DNA of 64,000 nucleotides from Polytrichum commune (GCA_950295325.1 OX485807.1:1924501-1988500); one strand, 5' to 3'. Counted from the stretch's first letter, positions 21,283-34,128 are shown. Notes: generated from the sequence alone by a model not told the origin. Numbers and translations are program-made.

Positions 21283-21537
21283 TAGTTATATAGCACCACG
21301 TAACTCCGAATAGTAACACGCACTGATTAAGATAATCAATATAGGTTTTTCACAGAAAACCGACCAGTGGTCATAATCACACCCACGCTTATCAATGCTA
21401 GTGAATGAAATGTGGTCGTTCATGGGCCACACCCGCTAGTAAGTGTGGGTGGAGTGTTACAACATGCCCACACTTATTGGTGTGGACGACCAACGAACGG
21501 CTCCTACCAGCAAGGGCCACTTTTAGCTCCAATTTGG

Positions 21538-21846
21538 CTACACTAAATATGATATTTAGTGTTAGATACACTAAATACGAACACTACACTAAATATCACT
21601 AACCCTATGAAAGTAAGTAACATTAAATGTAAACTCAAACACTAAATATCATCTATGGTGATATATGAAAGTTACATGCACGAATTTAGTGTTTAGTAGG
21701 AAAGAGGTGGCAACAAGGAAGGCGGCGGCGGCGGCGGCGCATTTATGTCTAACACTAATTATCAAAGAATTGAAAATTAGTGTTGAGCAGAGTAGGGTGG
21801 TAAAACACTAAATCTAATCAAACACTAAATATCATATTTTGTGTAG
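21538..21846 (+). mobile_element. Family B MITE, copy 1
   Basis: A 309-bp element with ends CTACACTAAATATGATATTT and a near complement. It contains a GGC microsatellite at about 21720-21740. The reverse complement aligns with 30093-30415. I could not define a target duplication, so the superfamily is unassigned. Many solo CACTAAATATCATATTTAGT-like motifs elsewhere in the window probably derive from it. Confidence 0.75.
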
Positions 21847-22272
21847 TGACAGCCATTAGATGTGACCAGCGTCGGTAAAAATTGTTCATTGATGGCCCGC
21901 ACCAGTAAGTGTAGGTGGGCTATCAGTCCTACATACTACAACGCAACAACGGTTCATTATATATAAGTTCATGAAATTGAGTGCACTTTTTTTTAAGTGC
22001 CAACTCCTTATTTGCTAGAGTTGTGCAGGATTCTCTCCAACATGACACCAGTCAGAACTCTCTTTGTTTTATAAAACTAGGAACTACTTAGGTAGCTGCA
22101 CCTTGTGGCATACTTTCAACATTGCAAATACTAAACAACTTCATGATCGAAGTCTTTATGATATTTATTGTTGGATGCAAATTTTGAGTTCTCCGGAATT
22201 CAAGCCAACAGTTGTGTGACAACCTTCTCTCTTAAACAATCCATCGATCAGATGTACTGTACAGACAACTAA

Positions 22273-22743
22273 GGGCCACTTCACACACGAGGCAAGGGCC
22301 GTGACCATGAAATTGTGAGAGCCCAAATGTCCAAAGGCCGTCCCAACACACCTCCAAAATCATGTAGTGTGGTCACGGACCCTCAAGTGTAGTGTGAAGT
22401 CATATGTGACCAGGCCCTCAGCCAAATGCTACTTCAATGAGTTTCTATTCATGCATGTCCTCACACATGATAAAAAAAAATGTAATAAATCAACGGCCGT
22501 GAGCATTCGGAGTGTCATGGTCTCCCAATGGTTTTGTGTTGGGCCTGCCTCCAAGAGGTGGTTTTTGAAAATAGTCCAAGTGACCATGAAACATGAAACA
22601 TGGCATCCATCTTGCATTCACACACTCCATTGGCCCCTCAAGCGTAGTGTGAAGCGAACTTGGACTGTCTCCATCTTTTCCACCAATGAGAGTGCTTGAA
22701 ATGCAATGGTCACGGACTCTCAGTCATGTGTGTGAAGTGGCCC
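22273..22743 (-). mobile_element. PIF/Harbinger-like MITE, family C, copy 2
   Basis: A 471-bp element inverted relative to 15255-15724, with ends GGGCCACTTCACACACGAG and complement. It is flanked by TAA at 22270-22272 and 22744-22746. Open frames within it are not genes. Confidence 0.9.
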
Positions 22744-22746
22744 TAA

Positions 22747-23652
22747 GCTTACGAACATTGTTTTGTCTAATTGGTGTGGGCCACACTATTTTTGAATTAC
22801 CCGCACTATTGAAAGCACATTTGGAAGGGGTTTCAACTCGGTGCCAGACTCGTACATCTTGAGCCACACTGTCTATCCAAAAAAATAAAAATAAAAATAA
22901 ATTTTTTTGTGTTTTTTTTGCGTGTGTGGGGGGAGGGGGATACCTAGTGGAATTAGATTGAACTACTCAATCTCCATCTCTAAAATCCCTAATCTTAATG
23001 AATATGCATTTTATTGCTCGTTTCCGATGGGTAACAAAAGCTAGAGAACCGGCAAGATTACGGGGGATCAAATCGAAGCAAAGTAGTATAATAAAACTTG
23101 GTATGATCTAGACAATAGAACATACCGCTTGAATATACAATTGTCAACAAAATTCAAACGAAAAAGGTGTGCACCTACCTCCTCGTTGAGTTGATACACA
23201 AAAGAAAAACATTGTGTTCTTCCAAACGATGGCTTTGATGTCCGTGAGACCTTTAATAATTGTTGAATTATGTAGTCATAAATATCAAAAAGGTACGTGA
23301 AGCTTATGTGGTCATTGTACATCATTAAACACTATATTTGAATGGCATATGGCAAGGCTTGTGATTGGCAAATGACACACACATAATGATATGTGTTAAG
23401 ATGAGATTGAGTTGTGTGTCTTAAATATCAACATTGTTATAAGTTCAATCATTAATACAATTGACATGGACAATGTGATTACTTTGAAAAAAATTGAATC
23501 TTTGTGTTGATCTCTTATAAATTGTGCATTGAATTGTAGTTATGATCTTAAAATGATAATCTTTGTAACTTGCAAATTTCAAGTTGGTGAGACAATATCC
23601 AAATATGATCCAATGACCGAAATTGTATGTGAAATTGAAAGCACCCACAACA
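22747..23652. other. Gene-free spacer
   Basis: Holds one end of a Stowaway-like copy near 22757 and A/T-rich runs near 22880. No gene supported. Confidence 0.5.
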
Positions 23653-23653
23653 A

Positions 23654-24187
23654 GGGCCACATACTTAGCATTGCTTTACACACAAACCAAGAGCCGTGAC
23701 CGCAAAAATCTAAAAGCCCTTGAGAACCATCCAAAGGCCGTAGTGTGTGAAATAAGAGTCCATTTTTTGCAATTAATGGGCCCTCAAGCTTGGTGTAAAG
23801 TGAAATTGGACCATGTTAAGGGATTGCAACATGCTTCATAGACAACACAAAATAATACAACACATACATAGTCCAGGACCCCACCATGGCAATATAATAT
23901 TTATAGGAGACAATTACAATCCAATTGCTTGCCATGGCCCCTACTAGTTTTGCATTAGACCCACCTCTTTTTAATAGGTATGATGAAATAGCATGTAGAC
24001 CATGAAACATACCCACTTAATGCCAAGTAAGATTTCATGTAGATGTTTCATCCATTTCAATTTCTTTGGTCCATGAAGTCCTCAATGTCTAGTGTAAAAT
24101 GAAATTAGATTGTCTTTGGCTTCTCAACCAATTGCATAATTTTTATATTACAGGTCAAGGGCCCTCAAGTCCTAGTGTAAAGTGACT
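23654..24187. mobile_element. Diverged relative of MITE family C
   Basis: The left part reads GGGCCACATACTTAGCATTG followed by CTTTACACACAAACC. The right part ends AGTGTAAAGTGACTC before TTA. Interior phrases such as GAGCCGTGACCGC resemble family C. Boundaries and target duplication are uncertain. Confidence 0.45.
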
Positions 24188-24356
24188 CTTAGCTTGTTCA
24201 TACACATTCGTATCTCTGGTGGGAGCATTAACTTGTATGCTTGGGGTTCGTGGCGTCTATATAAACTCGTCCATCATGGATGAAGGGGCTCTAGCAAAAA
24301 CAAGTCCCCTACAAGGCTCAAGTCCAAATCATTCCAACTGGATTACACTAGACTAA

Positions 24357-25449
24357 GGGTGAGTGTCCATGTAGGCCGCTAGCCCACTAAATTCTAAACA
24401 AATAATGGGTCAAGAGGGTGCTCACAGGCTGTCAAGCACAAGCTGTCATCCAACCACATTATGGTAGTCCACTGGAATTTAAAGGACCAAAGACACGGAT
24501 CACTAGACTTCCATGCAACCACTAAAACATATTCAGCCTACAAGTGCCAGTTAGTGAAGGAATAATATCGGTTTAGTATGTAACCGGTATTATACGCTCA
24601 AGTGCTCAAACATGAATTATACACTCAAGTGCTCTTGTGGCATCAAGATTTGCCTTTTGCCTCGGGTTATGTTTGTGATCTTATGTTTGTGAAGAGTCAA
24701 TTAGAAAGATTTGGTAGACTTGGTAGCGCTCGGCTTCCAATGTACACATCCACTCCAACGTTAAGATGCTCAAACCATACTTCACTCTTTGGAAGTACAA
24801 TGCCAACCCTGAAAATGCGAGCCAAGTTCAAGAATGCATGAGGTAAAAGGGTAATTCAACTACCCTAAAATTTTAAGAAGCATCCATAACAAAAAAGATA
24901 TCAATGAAAATTCCATTGCGACATGGTAGGGTTTCAGAATTGTTGAACTCTTCTAGCTCAAATCTTAAATCCGTTCTTAGAATCTTCAAACACCCGTCTC
25001 TGAATTCTCATTTGAGCTACTTCTCATTGTTTTGCAACTTCTTGATGTACCATGGAGGTCACACTTAACCCATTTATACGGTCTTCAACACCCGTCTTTC
25101 AACACTCATTTGTACTAATTCTCACTACAAGATGAAATTATGGCATCAAACTAAATCATCGTACAATTAGAATATTGGAACAAATCCCCGTACAAGGTTC
25201 AAGGGTTCTCCACCTCACCCGGTTAGCTTGTGGTTGAAGGCTCGAGGGAACCAATTCTAGTCTAGAACTCCATCCTTGGTAACCAGGAGGAGGAGGTTAA
25301 TAATAAGTGGGTCCGGATTGGAGCAGATGGGAGTAGCTAGTTGGCACATACGAACCCTACCCCACCAGATGCCATATACATTTGAGCGAGTTTGTCCTCA
25401 TTCCCAATAGGGTATGGTGGGCGAGCCTCCTACATGAAGACTCGCCCTC
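24357..25449 (-). mobile_element. Family G element, copy 2 (inverted, composite)
   Basis: The left end GGGTGAGTGTCCATGTAGGC follows TAA. The right end is the complement of GGGCGAGTCTTCATGTAGG. About 1.1 kb, larger than other copies, with unrelated sequence in the middle, so it may carry further insertions. Non-coding. Confidence 0.6.
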
Positions 25450-25721
25450 AGTTCCAAATTTGCGTAATTCCAAATAATAATTGACATTGAATATCATATT
25501 TAGTGTAGCTACTTTCATCTTCTCAAATCCGGACCCACATACTAACCTCCTCCTCCTCCATGTTACCAAGGATGGACCTCCTCCTTCAATCCTTCAGTGA
25601 CCGGCACTTGTAGATTAAAAAGTGCTCTAGTAGGCACATGGAAGTCTAGCGGTCCATGTTCACAACCCTCCACGTTGTAGTAGGCTACCATAATGTGGTT
25701 GGTTGGCGGCTTGTGCTTTAT

Positions 25722-26503
25722 CTACGTGAGAACACCTCCAACCCACTATTCTCTAAATTCTAGTGGGTGAGCGGCCTACATGAAAACTCACCCCAATTCA
25801 AAGTTTGACATAACATTCTTAAGCAATGTGCATTCATTCATGTGGACCATGAGAAATATAACCATGAGATGCCACAACCTAGTGTAAAGAAACTCATATT
25901 AAGTCTCACTATGCACTCTAGGTTAGGACAACCCAAGGATATAAATTTGAGGGCACACCCAAACAAACACACACTACTTAATAATGTTATGGATGTCAAT
26001 ACCAGAATAAAATGATCTAAATTAAAAATTACATGACCATCAAAATAGTTTGTTGTGTTTTCACCTTGCTAGCGGAGAAGTTTATGTCGACACTTGTGAA
26101 CCGCTAACCCTGTCTACATGAGAACACCTCCAAACCACTATTATCTAAATTCTAGTGGGCGAGCAACTTACTTGAAAACTCACCCTAATTCCGAGTTTGA
26201 CATAACATTCTTAAGCAACGTGCATTTGTTCATGTGGACCCTGAGAATATAACTAGGGGATGCCCCAACCTAGTGCAAAGATACTCGTATTAAGTCTGAC
26301 TATGCACTAGGTTAAGACATCCCAAGAATATATTTTGAGGGCATACATGAACAAATACACACTACTTAATAATGTTACGGATGTTAATTCCGAAGTCAAA
26401 TGGCCTAAATTAAAAAAATTATAACTATCATAATACTTCGCTGCGTTTTCACCTTGCTAGCCGAGAAAATTATGTGGGACACTTGTGAACCCTAACTTTA
26501 ACT
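25722..26503 (+). repeat. 391-bp tandem duplication including a MITE end
   Basis: TCTACGTGAGAACACCTCC at 25722 recurs as TCTACATGAGAACACCTCC at 26113. The two units then run in parallel through the family G right end (ACTCACCC) and on through TTTGACATAACATTCTTAAG. They continue to the CACTTGTGAACC block. They differ by scattered substitutions and small indels, so this is an old segmental tandem duplication. Confidence 0.82.
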
Positions 26504-26582
26504 TGTGCCAAGCAAGTTTTATCATGGCGGTAACAATAGTGGCATTTTCCCCTAATTTTACCTGCCCAAAATAAGTTTGTGA

Positions 26583-26999
26583 GAGCGTCCCCAGCAGCCT
26601 CGCCATAGGGCATGCCAACGCCAAAAATGGGGCATCCCGGGTTCTTAGGTGGCGGTACCGGCATAAATTGAGCCCCACCAATGTCCGGTCCGGCATAATT
26701 TAGAAGCGGCCCGGGTATAGTAAAGGCCTTCCAACGCCATAAATGGTTCATATGGCGACCCTCCTCCGGCCCGCCAAGAGATTACTTTAATATCAGATAC
26801 TCCGATATCCTACTTTATCCCATGTCAGATAATAGGTGTCGTTGTCTTATTGATTGCTTCCTAATTATACCGGGGGTATGCCTAGGCTTTGGTGGGCTCT
26901 GACTCAAGATGAGCTGCCCCGCCCAAGATGGAGGGCTCCTAAACACCATATAATATATTATTTTTGGCGGGTTGCTTACTATCTCTCCTGGGGATGCTC
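26583..26999 (+). mobile_element. Tourist-type PIF/Harbinger MITE
   Basis: A 417-bp element with ends GAGCGTCCCCAGCAG and CTCCTGGGGATGCTC, flanked by TGA at 26580-26582 and 27000-27002. GAGC(A/G)TCCCCA termini are common among plant Tourist elements. GC-rich relative to the neighbourhood. Confidence 0.75.
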
Positions 27000-27321
27000 T
27001 GAGGCCTGCCCGGATGCCCATGGACATACATGTAGAACTCAAGCATATTATACTACAAAATAATGGAAGTATTCTCCCCCAAATCCCTGGGCCAGGTGCC
27101 CTTCTTTAGTTCCTGGCCCCCAATTAAAGGCTTTGTGCATGGCTCCCTTGTTCTCTTGGCTATAAATAACACCGGCTCCCGCGTGGGTCCCCACTTGATG
27201 AATGGCACGGGTGCTTTAAGTTCAAGTTCCAAGGCGCTTCGGGCCTAGTGTACAAGTGCGTCGGGTAATTGGCATATTGATCGCGCATACGTTATTAAGT
27301 TAGTGTATGCATATTATCTAA

Positions 27322-28145
27322 GGGCCGGTTAACATTATGGACCATGAAGTCGGACCATGGAAGAGGGCCTTTTTCAATGGTCCGAGTTCACGGTCCAACT
27401 TCCATGGTCCGACTTCTAAAAAAATCAGTTTTGAAAGCTTTGGGCCCCTCACTAGGTGTAAACCGAATGTGGACCAAGAAGAATGACCATGCACCAAAAA
27501 GTGAATGTGCAAGAAGGGCATTTATGAAAAATAAAATAAAATAAAGTTTGCTCATTTTCTTCTCTTCTCTTGGGCTTTACTTGTCTTCACTTCGTATTAA
27601 ATGTATCAAAGATGTGGGTTGCAAATCTTCTCACGACAATTTTTACATTAAAAAATGAGTGATTTAATTTGTGCATGTTAAATGTAATTTACATGTCACA
27701 CGCACCTTGTGTTGTACGTTGAGCATTGTTTGCAACCCACTTCACCATGTATACTCAAATTTCTAAGTTCTAGATTTCCCACATTGTTTGATGAAACATG
27801 TGGAAGCAAGCTTAAGGGGTAGGGCATGGAAGAAATGATATGTCTCATGGGCTATAATATGATCTAGGCACATACAGGGCGGACTTGCTTCTCAATATTC
27901 ATTACATCATATTTACCTACCAGCATACCACCTCTCTTGCCTCTCTCACCGCAAAACTTATTGGACCATGTCAGTGTATTAATTAGGCCTCAAAATATGT
28001 CTTTTGGGGACCTCGACCTCCATGGTCACTTTAACATTTTTTTCCCTTGGTGTAAACCGAAGTGGTCCCGGGATGAGTTCAACATCCAATCATTGCTCTT
28101 ACAACGCCTTGGGACGACTTCCTGGTCCATAGTGTAAACCGACCC
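27322..28145 (+). mobile_element. PIF/Harbinger-like element, family F
   Basis: An 824-bp element with ends GGGCCGGTTAACATTATGG and complement. It is flanked by TAA at 27319-27321 and 28146-28148. Internal short inverted repeats contain the phrase TGGTCC repeatedly. No transposase frame seen. Confidence 0.85.
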
Positions 28146-28193
28146 TAAGCACTAAGTAGGAAAGGGGGTCATGCCCCAATTACACCAAACTAA

Positions 28194-28991
28194 GGGTTGC
28201 TTTACACGACAACCGTCCAAATCGTGAGGCCATGGGATTGAATGGCCAAACTTTGTTGAGAGTCTAAAGAAGTGGGATGAAAATACACAACCAATAAAAT
28301 ATAGGAATTGGAGCCTTCGGCCGGGCATAGTGTGAAGCCTCCAAAGGCCAAGCCCAAAGTCCAAAGGAAGAAGGAGCATCCCACTTTATTCCATGCCCAA
28401 AACGACCCCTCCAATCAATGTGTATTTTTGACAGTTTTTGACAGTTTTTGGCATTTGACATGCAAAAACTTACATAAAACTAAAATGCACATCAATTGAC
28501 ACGCACAATTTAGATTTTGACATGTAGTGTGACTTGTGAAGAAAAAAACCACACATCAATTGATGACATGTACTACTAGGCATGTGACATTGAGGTGACA
28601 TTTTAGAAGAAAATATAGGTGTCAATTGACATTCCTTTTTTTTTTGAAAACATCATGTGACACTTTGGATTTCAAATTGAACGTCAAATGAAATTTGTCA
28701 AACATACACATTGCCTCCAATCTTATGGCCAAGATCTTGTCAATGATTTATTTTTTTATGAATAAAAATTGACGGCCTCTCAACCACAGTTTGGGTTTCC
28801 ATTCCCGTCCGACCCAAACTTCCTTCGAGAGTATGTCGCCTTGATAAAAAAAAGTAGGCATTTTAAATTGCGACAATTTTTGGACTTTGGCCTCTAGTGT
28901 GAAGGGTAGAGAGGCCGACTTCTTGGTTTCTTGCAATATGATTGGTAGAAATCGATGGCCTCTCGACCTTCGGCCATAGTGTGAAGCAGCC
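28194..28991 (+). mobile_element. PIF/Harbinger-like element, family D
   Basis: The left end GGGTTGCTTTACACGAC follows TAA. The right end is the complement of GGCTGCTTCACAC. About 800 bp, non-coding, beginning 46 bp after the family F duplication. The right-hand flank does not repeat TAA, so it is probably old. Confidence 0.6.
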
Positions 28992-29228
28992 TTGAGTCCA
29001 GTTCGAGCCATGAAATTGTTGGAGATTATGTATGAGAAATAGATGTTGGCCCACCACTTTCCACACTATGATAGCCGGAGATGCTAACGGATGGTGTCAA
29101 AACTGGCCGGTGTGATCAACCCCTCAGCAAACCGCCTTCAAATGACAACGTCGTGTACAAACAGTTCATGGAGGGTGTCATGAAAATGGCACCAATCTTG
29201 ATAATTCATTTTTCTTCTTCTTATGGTG

Positions 29229-29410
29229 GGTTTGAAGTTGAGTTTGAGAAATAACCGGTCGAAGTTCAACTCTTCAAGAGAATTGCAGATCATTTTAGAG
29301 GAATCTATAGAACATACCTCAAATTATTGAAGGAAAACCGATCTCACAAAATGTAACTGGTTGGGCTTGAAAACACTAGGAATTTTACCCTTTATACCCA
29401 AATTTCTGCC
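29229..29410 (+). repeat. Dispersed repeat family L, longest copy
   Basis: Aligns with 40165-40375 through TTGAGTTTGAGAAAT, AGAGGAATCTATAGAA, the CCTCAAATTA block and GAAAACACTAGGAATTT. Structure and class unknown. Confidence 0.6.
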
Positions 29411-30092
29411 CGGACACTATACCAATGTTCAAAGCTCTGCGAGGTCCAAGTCTTGGTATATGTGATAATACAAAAACCCTAATCAAATCACCATAATGTG
29501 GGGTTTAGGATAAGGTACTTGGGTGAGCACCAAGAGTTACCAGGTTCAAGTCCTAGCTTTGTAACTTAGCCTCGGAGTTCTCTGCATCTCCACGTAGGTG
29601 ATATTGGATGGCCTTCCCCTAGTTGCAGAGCAAGTTAAGCTGCTTACCTCATTTGAGCTTTTACGAATTTACCGACTACGTTTACCTCACCTAGCATGGT
29701 ACTTACTACGTGCCTAATGTTGATGTTTACCTCATCAAGCCTAGTATTTTTTAGTTTGTAGGGGCACGCAGTTTACCCCTAGCAGTAGACCACGTTCAAG
29801 ATGACACCACTTCGACATGGCCAAGGTTGTCCTCTCATGGAATCTGACACATATTAGATTGGTTAGAATGTTGTCATTTCAGTATCATTCTAATGTCTCC
29901 TTGACGCACCTTTCCTAGTAGTGAAGGTAGAGGGTGCTTAAACCAACATTATAAGCTATTGCACGTACATATGGCTATGCGTTTGATATAAATAAAATTT
30001 ATTTATTCTTATATTTGGGCTAAACATAGGTATAAAGAAGAAGAAGAATTAGCCTTGACTAAATATTTGATGAATATTTCAAGTCATAACCA
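29411..30092. other. Spacer with a possible tRNA-derived SINE
   Basis: Around 29500-29690, a stretch reads like a tRNA-derived promoter: a weak A-box near GGATAAGGTACTTGGG and a B-box-like GGTTCAAGTCC. No poly-A or T tail or target duplication was found, so this is only a possibility. No gene seen. Confidence 0.3.
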
Positions 30093-30415
30093 CTACACTA
30101 AATAGGATATTTAGTGTTTGATTATATTTAGTGTTGTTACTACCCTACCCTGCTCAACACTAAATTTCAGTTCCTTGATAATTAGTGTTAGACATAAATG
30201 TGCCGCTACCTTCCCTACTGCCACCTCCCTTATTATATCATCTTTTCATATCCTTACTAACACTAAATTCAAACATGCAACTTCCATGTATGACCATAGT
30301 TGATATTTAGTGTTTGAATTTACATTTAATATTACTTACTTTCATAGGGTTTTTGATATTTAGTGTATGCGCTCCTATTTAGTGTATCAATAACTCAATA
30401 TTGTATTTAGTGTAG
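30093..30415 (-). mobile_element. Family B MITE, copy 2
   Basis: A 323-bp element whose reverse complement matches 21538-21846, with ends CTACACTAAATAGGATATTT and near complement. The GGC microsatellite of copy 1 is replaced here by a plain C/T-rich segment. Confidence 0.72.
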
Positions 30416-31810
30416 CTTCCTTAAAATGATCCCTACGACCCATGCATGATGACCTTGCATACGATGAGGAACCCCACCTTCATTGCTTATAACCAACACA
30501 ACATAATTGGGTACCAGACCCAAGATATATGAAATCCCAACATGGCCACCTCCATGATCCCACTCAATTCAATTGTAGAACCGTCCCCTTGTATCCCAAG
30601 TACCAAACCCCGCATCCCATGAAACAACTCCTTTGCTACCCATAACCAACCCCCTTGGCTTTGTGGGCTTGACCCCCCCCCCTCCCCGGGTAAATAGAAT
30701 GGCTAGAATAGGCATTGATTGACAAGCCACCCCAAAAACGCACCTTGAATGGACCTGAGATAGAGTGAAGCTTGCTACCTACCCTATTTGGAGGTAGTGC
30801 AAGCCAGTATGTGGTGGTGCCACTAATTGCACGTAAACCCATGAGTCCGTGACTCCATGGGTATGGACACTCATTTTCCACAAGGAACAATTCAAGGCAG
30901 TAGAGTGTTGGTGATTTGGTGGCATTTATAGGTGTTGCTTTTGGGTGGGGTGTTGGTTTAGCACCCTCTACCTTAAGTTAAACAAAACCTTATTTGGAGA
31001 GTTCAATAACGTATGTATCTTGATGATACAAGAACTTGGGTACATTTAGTGGATTGGGCCCTAAATGTGCAAGAAAGTTTTCTTTCACTTTCATTATTAC
31101 AAATGGAGACTCAAACTCAAAGTTATTTGTAAAGTAAGCATATGAAACCATGCGTTTGGTCCTGAACCACGAGTTCATGAGGATTAACACAAAACCACCC
31201 GAGTTTTCTTAATCCCTTAATTACCATACACAAATAGTGGTGTCAAACTATTCAAAACCGGTTTTCATGCTTGTCCTACTAAGGCGGGTGGGCCAAGCTA
31301 CCCTTGCATAGGCTAATCCGGGATTTAGGATAGCATAACCCATGCACATACCCTATTTTAAATCCTGAATTCTCTCGAAGTGTGAGGGGTGAAAAGAGGA
31401 TGTCCTAAAAGTTTCGCCCAACTTTTAAAATAGGCTTCAATACATGATGAGTTGACAAACTCTTAATAAAAAGTTTTCTCAAAGAAGGATCAAACCCACG
31501 GTTTTGTCCATCTTTGAGGGATTTTGTAAATAACTCTTTTGTGTTTCAAACTTTCATATGTCTCTATTTGCTCCCTCTAAGTACCTAACTCTCCCCCCGG
31601 AGGGGAGAGTATTCTAATGTAGTAGAGTTTCCCTAGGCTTGAGTTTTCCACCAAACAAGAATATTAGCAACCCATCCATCATGGATGAGGGGGTCCAATA
31701 AAAACTCTCTATAAAAACATGTCTCCTTATGTTTATGGTTGTTTGTTTCTAAATCAATCTCACAACGTCAACATGAACTAATTATGGGTTTTGCAAAAGT
31801 CATATGTAAG
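30416..31810. other. Gene-free spacer
   Basis: Contains a C-tract near 30673. No domain motif in any frame. Confidence 0.5.
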
Positions 31811-31985
31811 TAAGATTGGACTAAGTCCAAGTCCATAATTATAACATGTTGAATTTGATCAAATGATCTCATGATAGGATCCTCTAATAAAACATGCATA
31901 GTTTATTATGATAATATTATGACAATTTTTTTGATTGTATTTTCAATATTGACCATTTTAAAATTTAACACAAGTTAGCAAAATA
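31811..31985 (+). repeat. Dispersed repeat family A, copy 2
   Basis: Starts near GGACTAAGTCCAAGTCCATA and follows copies at 262 and 55101 through ATAACATGTTGAATTTGATC and the TTATGATAATATTATGA block. Confidence 0.6.
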
Positions 31986-33197
31986 AACGATATGTTCTAA
32001 AATGATTCATCATGTTTTCACCACTCATCGTATTGTGTAGAGGCCATGACCATGTGTACATCTTTGAAAGCTTATTAACCTTGAGTATGATGTGTGTAGC
32101 ATTCTTTAAGATATATTGCAAAACAACATCTCCAAAGAATTCTAATAGCTATTACAAAAGAACATTTGTGAGGTCTCTCATTATGTTCAAATGGTTAGTA
32201 ATGGATGATTGCTAGTTAGAAAGATCTCAAAAAGAGCCACAATTACATGACTTGTTATTTACTCATTGCATATGAACTTATTAAGAATGATGTTACTTTA
32301 GAAGCACCAACATGGTTGGACAAATTCATTTGTTTGATACATTGGTACTCACTAGAACATTGGATCGATTAGTTTTAAATCATATACTATATAACTATCA
32401 TCACCTTGTGATTGGTGCAAGACCATCTAGTGCATAGCTTAAGGTACACGTTTCAAGAATCATATGGTAACATTATTATGCATTCCACAAATTGTATCTT
32501 GTCTTTACTCGTTAACGTAAATACCGTGGGTATGCACTATACACCAACCCACATTACATAACATCAGAGGTCCATGTTGTAGGTTGCTATATTTTGATTG
32601 GATCGAAATAATGTTCTTTGTATTGTTATCTATATTGACAAGTGTCTTTCTCTCCTCAAAGTAAGCATGTGCCTAATAAAAATGGTTATCATCACCAAAA
32701 TCAAGACACAACTCCATGTGTCAACCAAGTAGCTAGTTGGAACTCATCAAAATGACAAAACTTGACCCATATCCAAATGGAAGTGTGGTTGCTTATGAAC
32801 TTAGCAAACATCAATGGGCAAACAATTGCATGGGGGAGTTGGAGTTTGAGAAAGGGAAGTTGATTGTGAGTCTTCGTTCCAATATTGAAAATTGAAAACT
32901 GAAGATATTATAATCTCGGACAACACCCAATAGACAAGGTCCCAAACTATTGGTTATTGTTAATGGGTTTGTGGTTATTAATGTAGTATCCTTGAAAATA
33001 GTGAAGCAGTTATACATCCAATGTCATCATCCACTAGGACGTGGCCACATACATTTTACAAACAAACACTCTATTCACCCCCCCCCCGCCCCTCCCCCTT
33101 AGAGGCTGAAGTTTTTCTTCTTTTTTGAAAAGTGTCTTTAATTTGAGCTTAAAATAATTGATTTGCATACACCTATTGGTGGAGTATGAAATTGTTG

Positions 33198-33231
<34 letters not shown>

Positions 33232-34000
33232 CTATTATGCTAACACACTCTTATTATTTAGACCTTCCTTGACTTAAGTATTTTGAAATATTGGATACAT
33301 AAAAGTTTAACGTTTTCATTCATATAACATCCAAATTTGAATAAATGAGAGGACAACCACTTTTCAATTTACATGTTTGACAACATGGCAAACATACTCT
33401 CTTGTGTGTTGATCCTATCATGACCCTACTCAATATGAACGTACTTAGCAAACAAAATGTCGGGAAATCCCCAAAGCTCCATGAACGTCAACAAAGTGGG
33501 GACGAAGTTTAATTTCTTTTGCCGGAATGGCATGCTTATGGAAGTCTACCATTTAAGTGCCAACCTAAGATATTATGGACATTTACGTTTTGAGAAACCT
33601 TATGACTCGTAGTTGATATGCTTGGTTTTTGTAAGTTTCTTTTACTCACAAATGTCCTCCCATGCCCCACAACACAAACCATCGCGCATGAAATTAGTGT
33701 TCAATGGTGGGTACACTTGAATCTTCAATCTCCCCATGTGTTCACATTCTTGCATTTCTAGTTATGGGTAAGGTATTGATTGAAAGCAATTGAGAATGTT
33801 TCCAAAAAAGCAAGAAATATGAACTCATTTCCTAACCCCAACATTCAATTGAGAGAAAACATTGAGTATTGACATAAAGGTGTTTCTTGAAGACATATTC
33901 AACTAATCTTTGAATTTACACTATGGCCAAATGGCTAAACATTAGGAGGCAATCTCCATGTCTTTAGAAAGAACATGAGAAGTTATACAAGGTAAACCAT
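31986..34000. other. Gene-free spacer with TA microsatellite
   Basis: A run of 15 TA units lies at 33199-33228 and a C-tract near 33079. Short frames show no recognisable retroelement or gene motif. Confidence 0.5.
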
Positions 34001-34128
34001 TTTTTAATTCGATTTTAGTCAATGCTTCATCATAGATTTGCAAATGCAACACAAGGTTCGTTGTGTAAATCTACTTGATAGAAGTTGAAGAACATGAAAC
34101 ACGAACCAAATAAGACCCACATACCTTA
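34001..34128 (+). mobile_element. Right-end fragment of MITE family J
   Basis: Matches the right parts of 49639-50028 and 56854-57207, including TCATAGATTTGCAAATGCAA and the end ACCCACATACCTTA. The left part is missing or too diverged. Confidence 0.6.

Larger units (their letters stand above)
20421..21343 (+). mobile_element. Family H foldback element containing two hairpins and a nested MITE
   Basis: Outer ends TATTGATTATCCCAATTAG and its near complement at about 21325-21343 form the terminal inverted repeat. Inner arms (about 20480-20530 and 20960-21005) are also inverted copies. Between them lie a small palindrome (about 20538-20637) and the large hairpin 20641-20956. The right arm is split by the insert 21010-21282. 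No protein coding. Confidence 0.7.
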
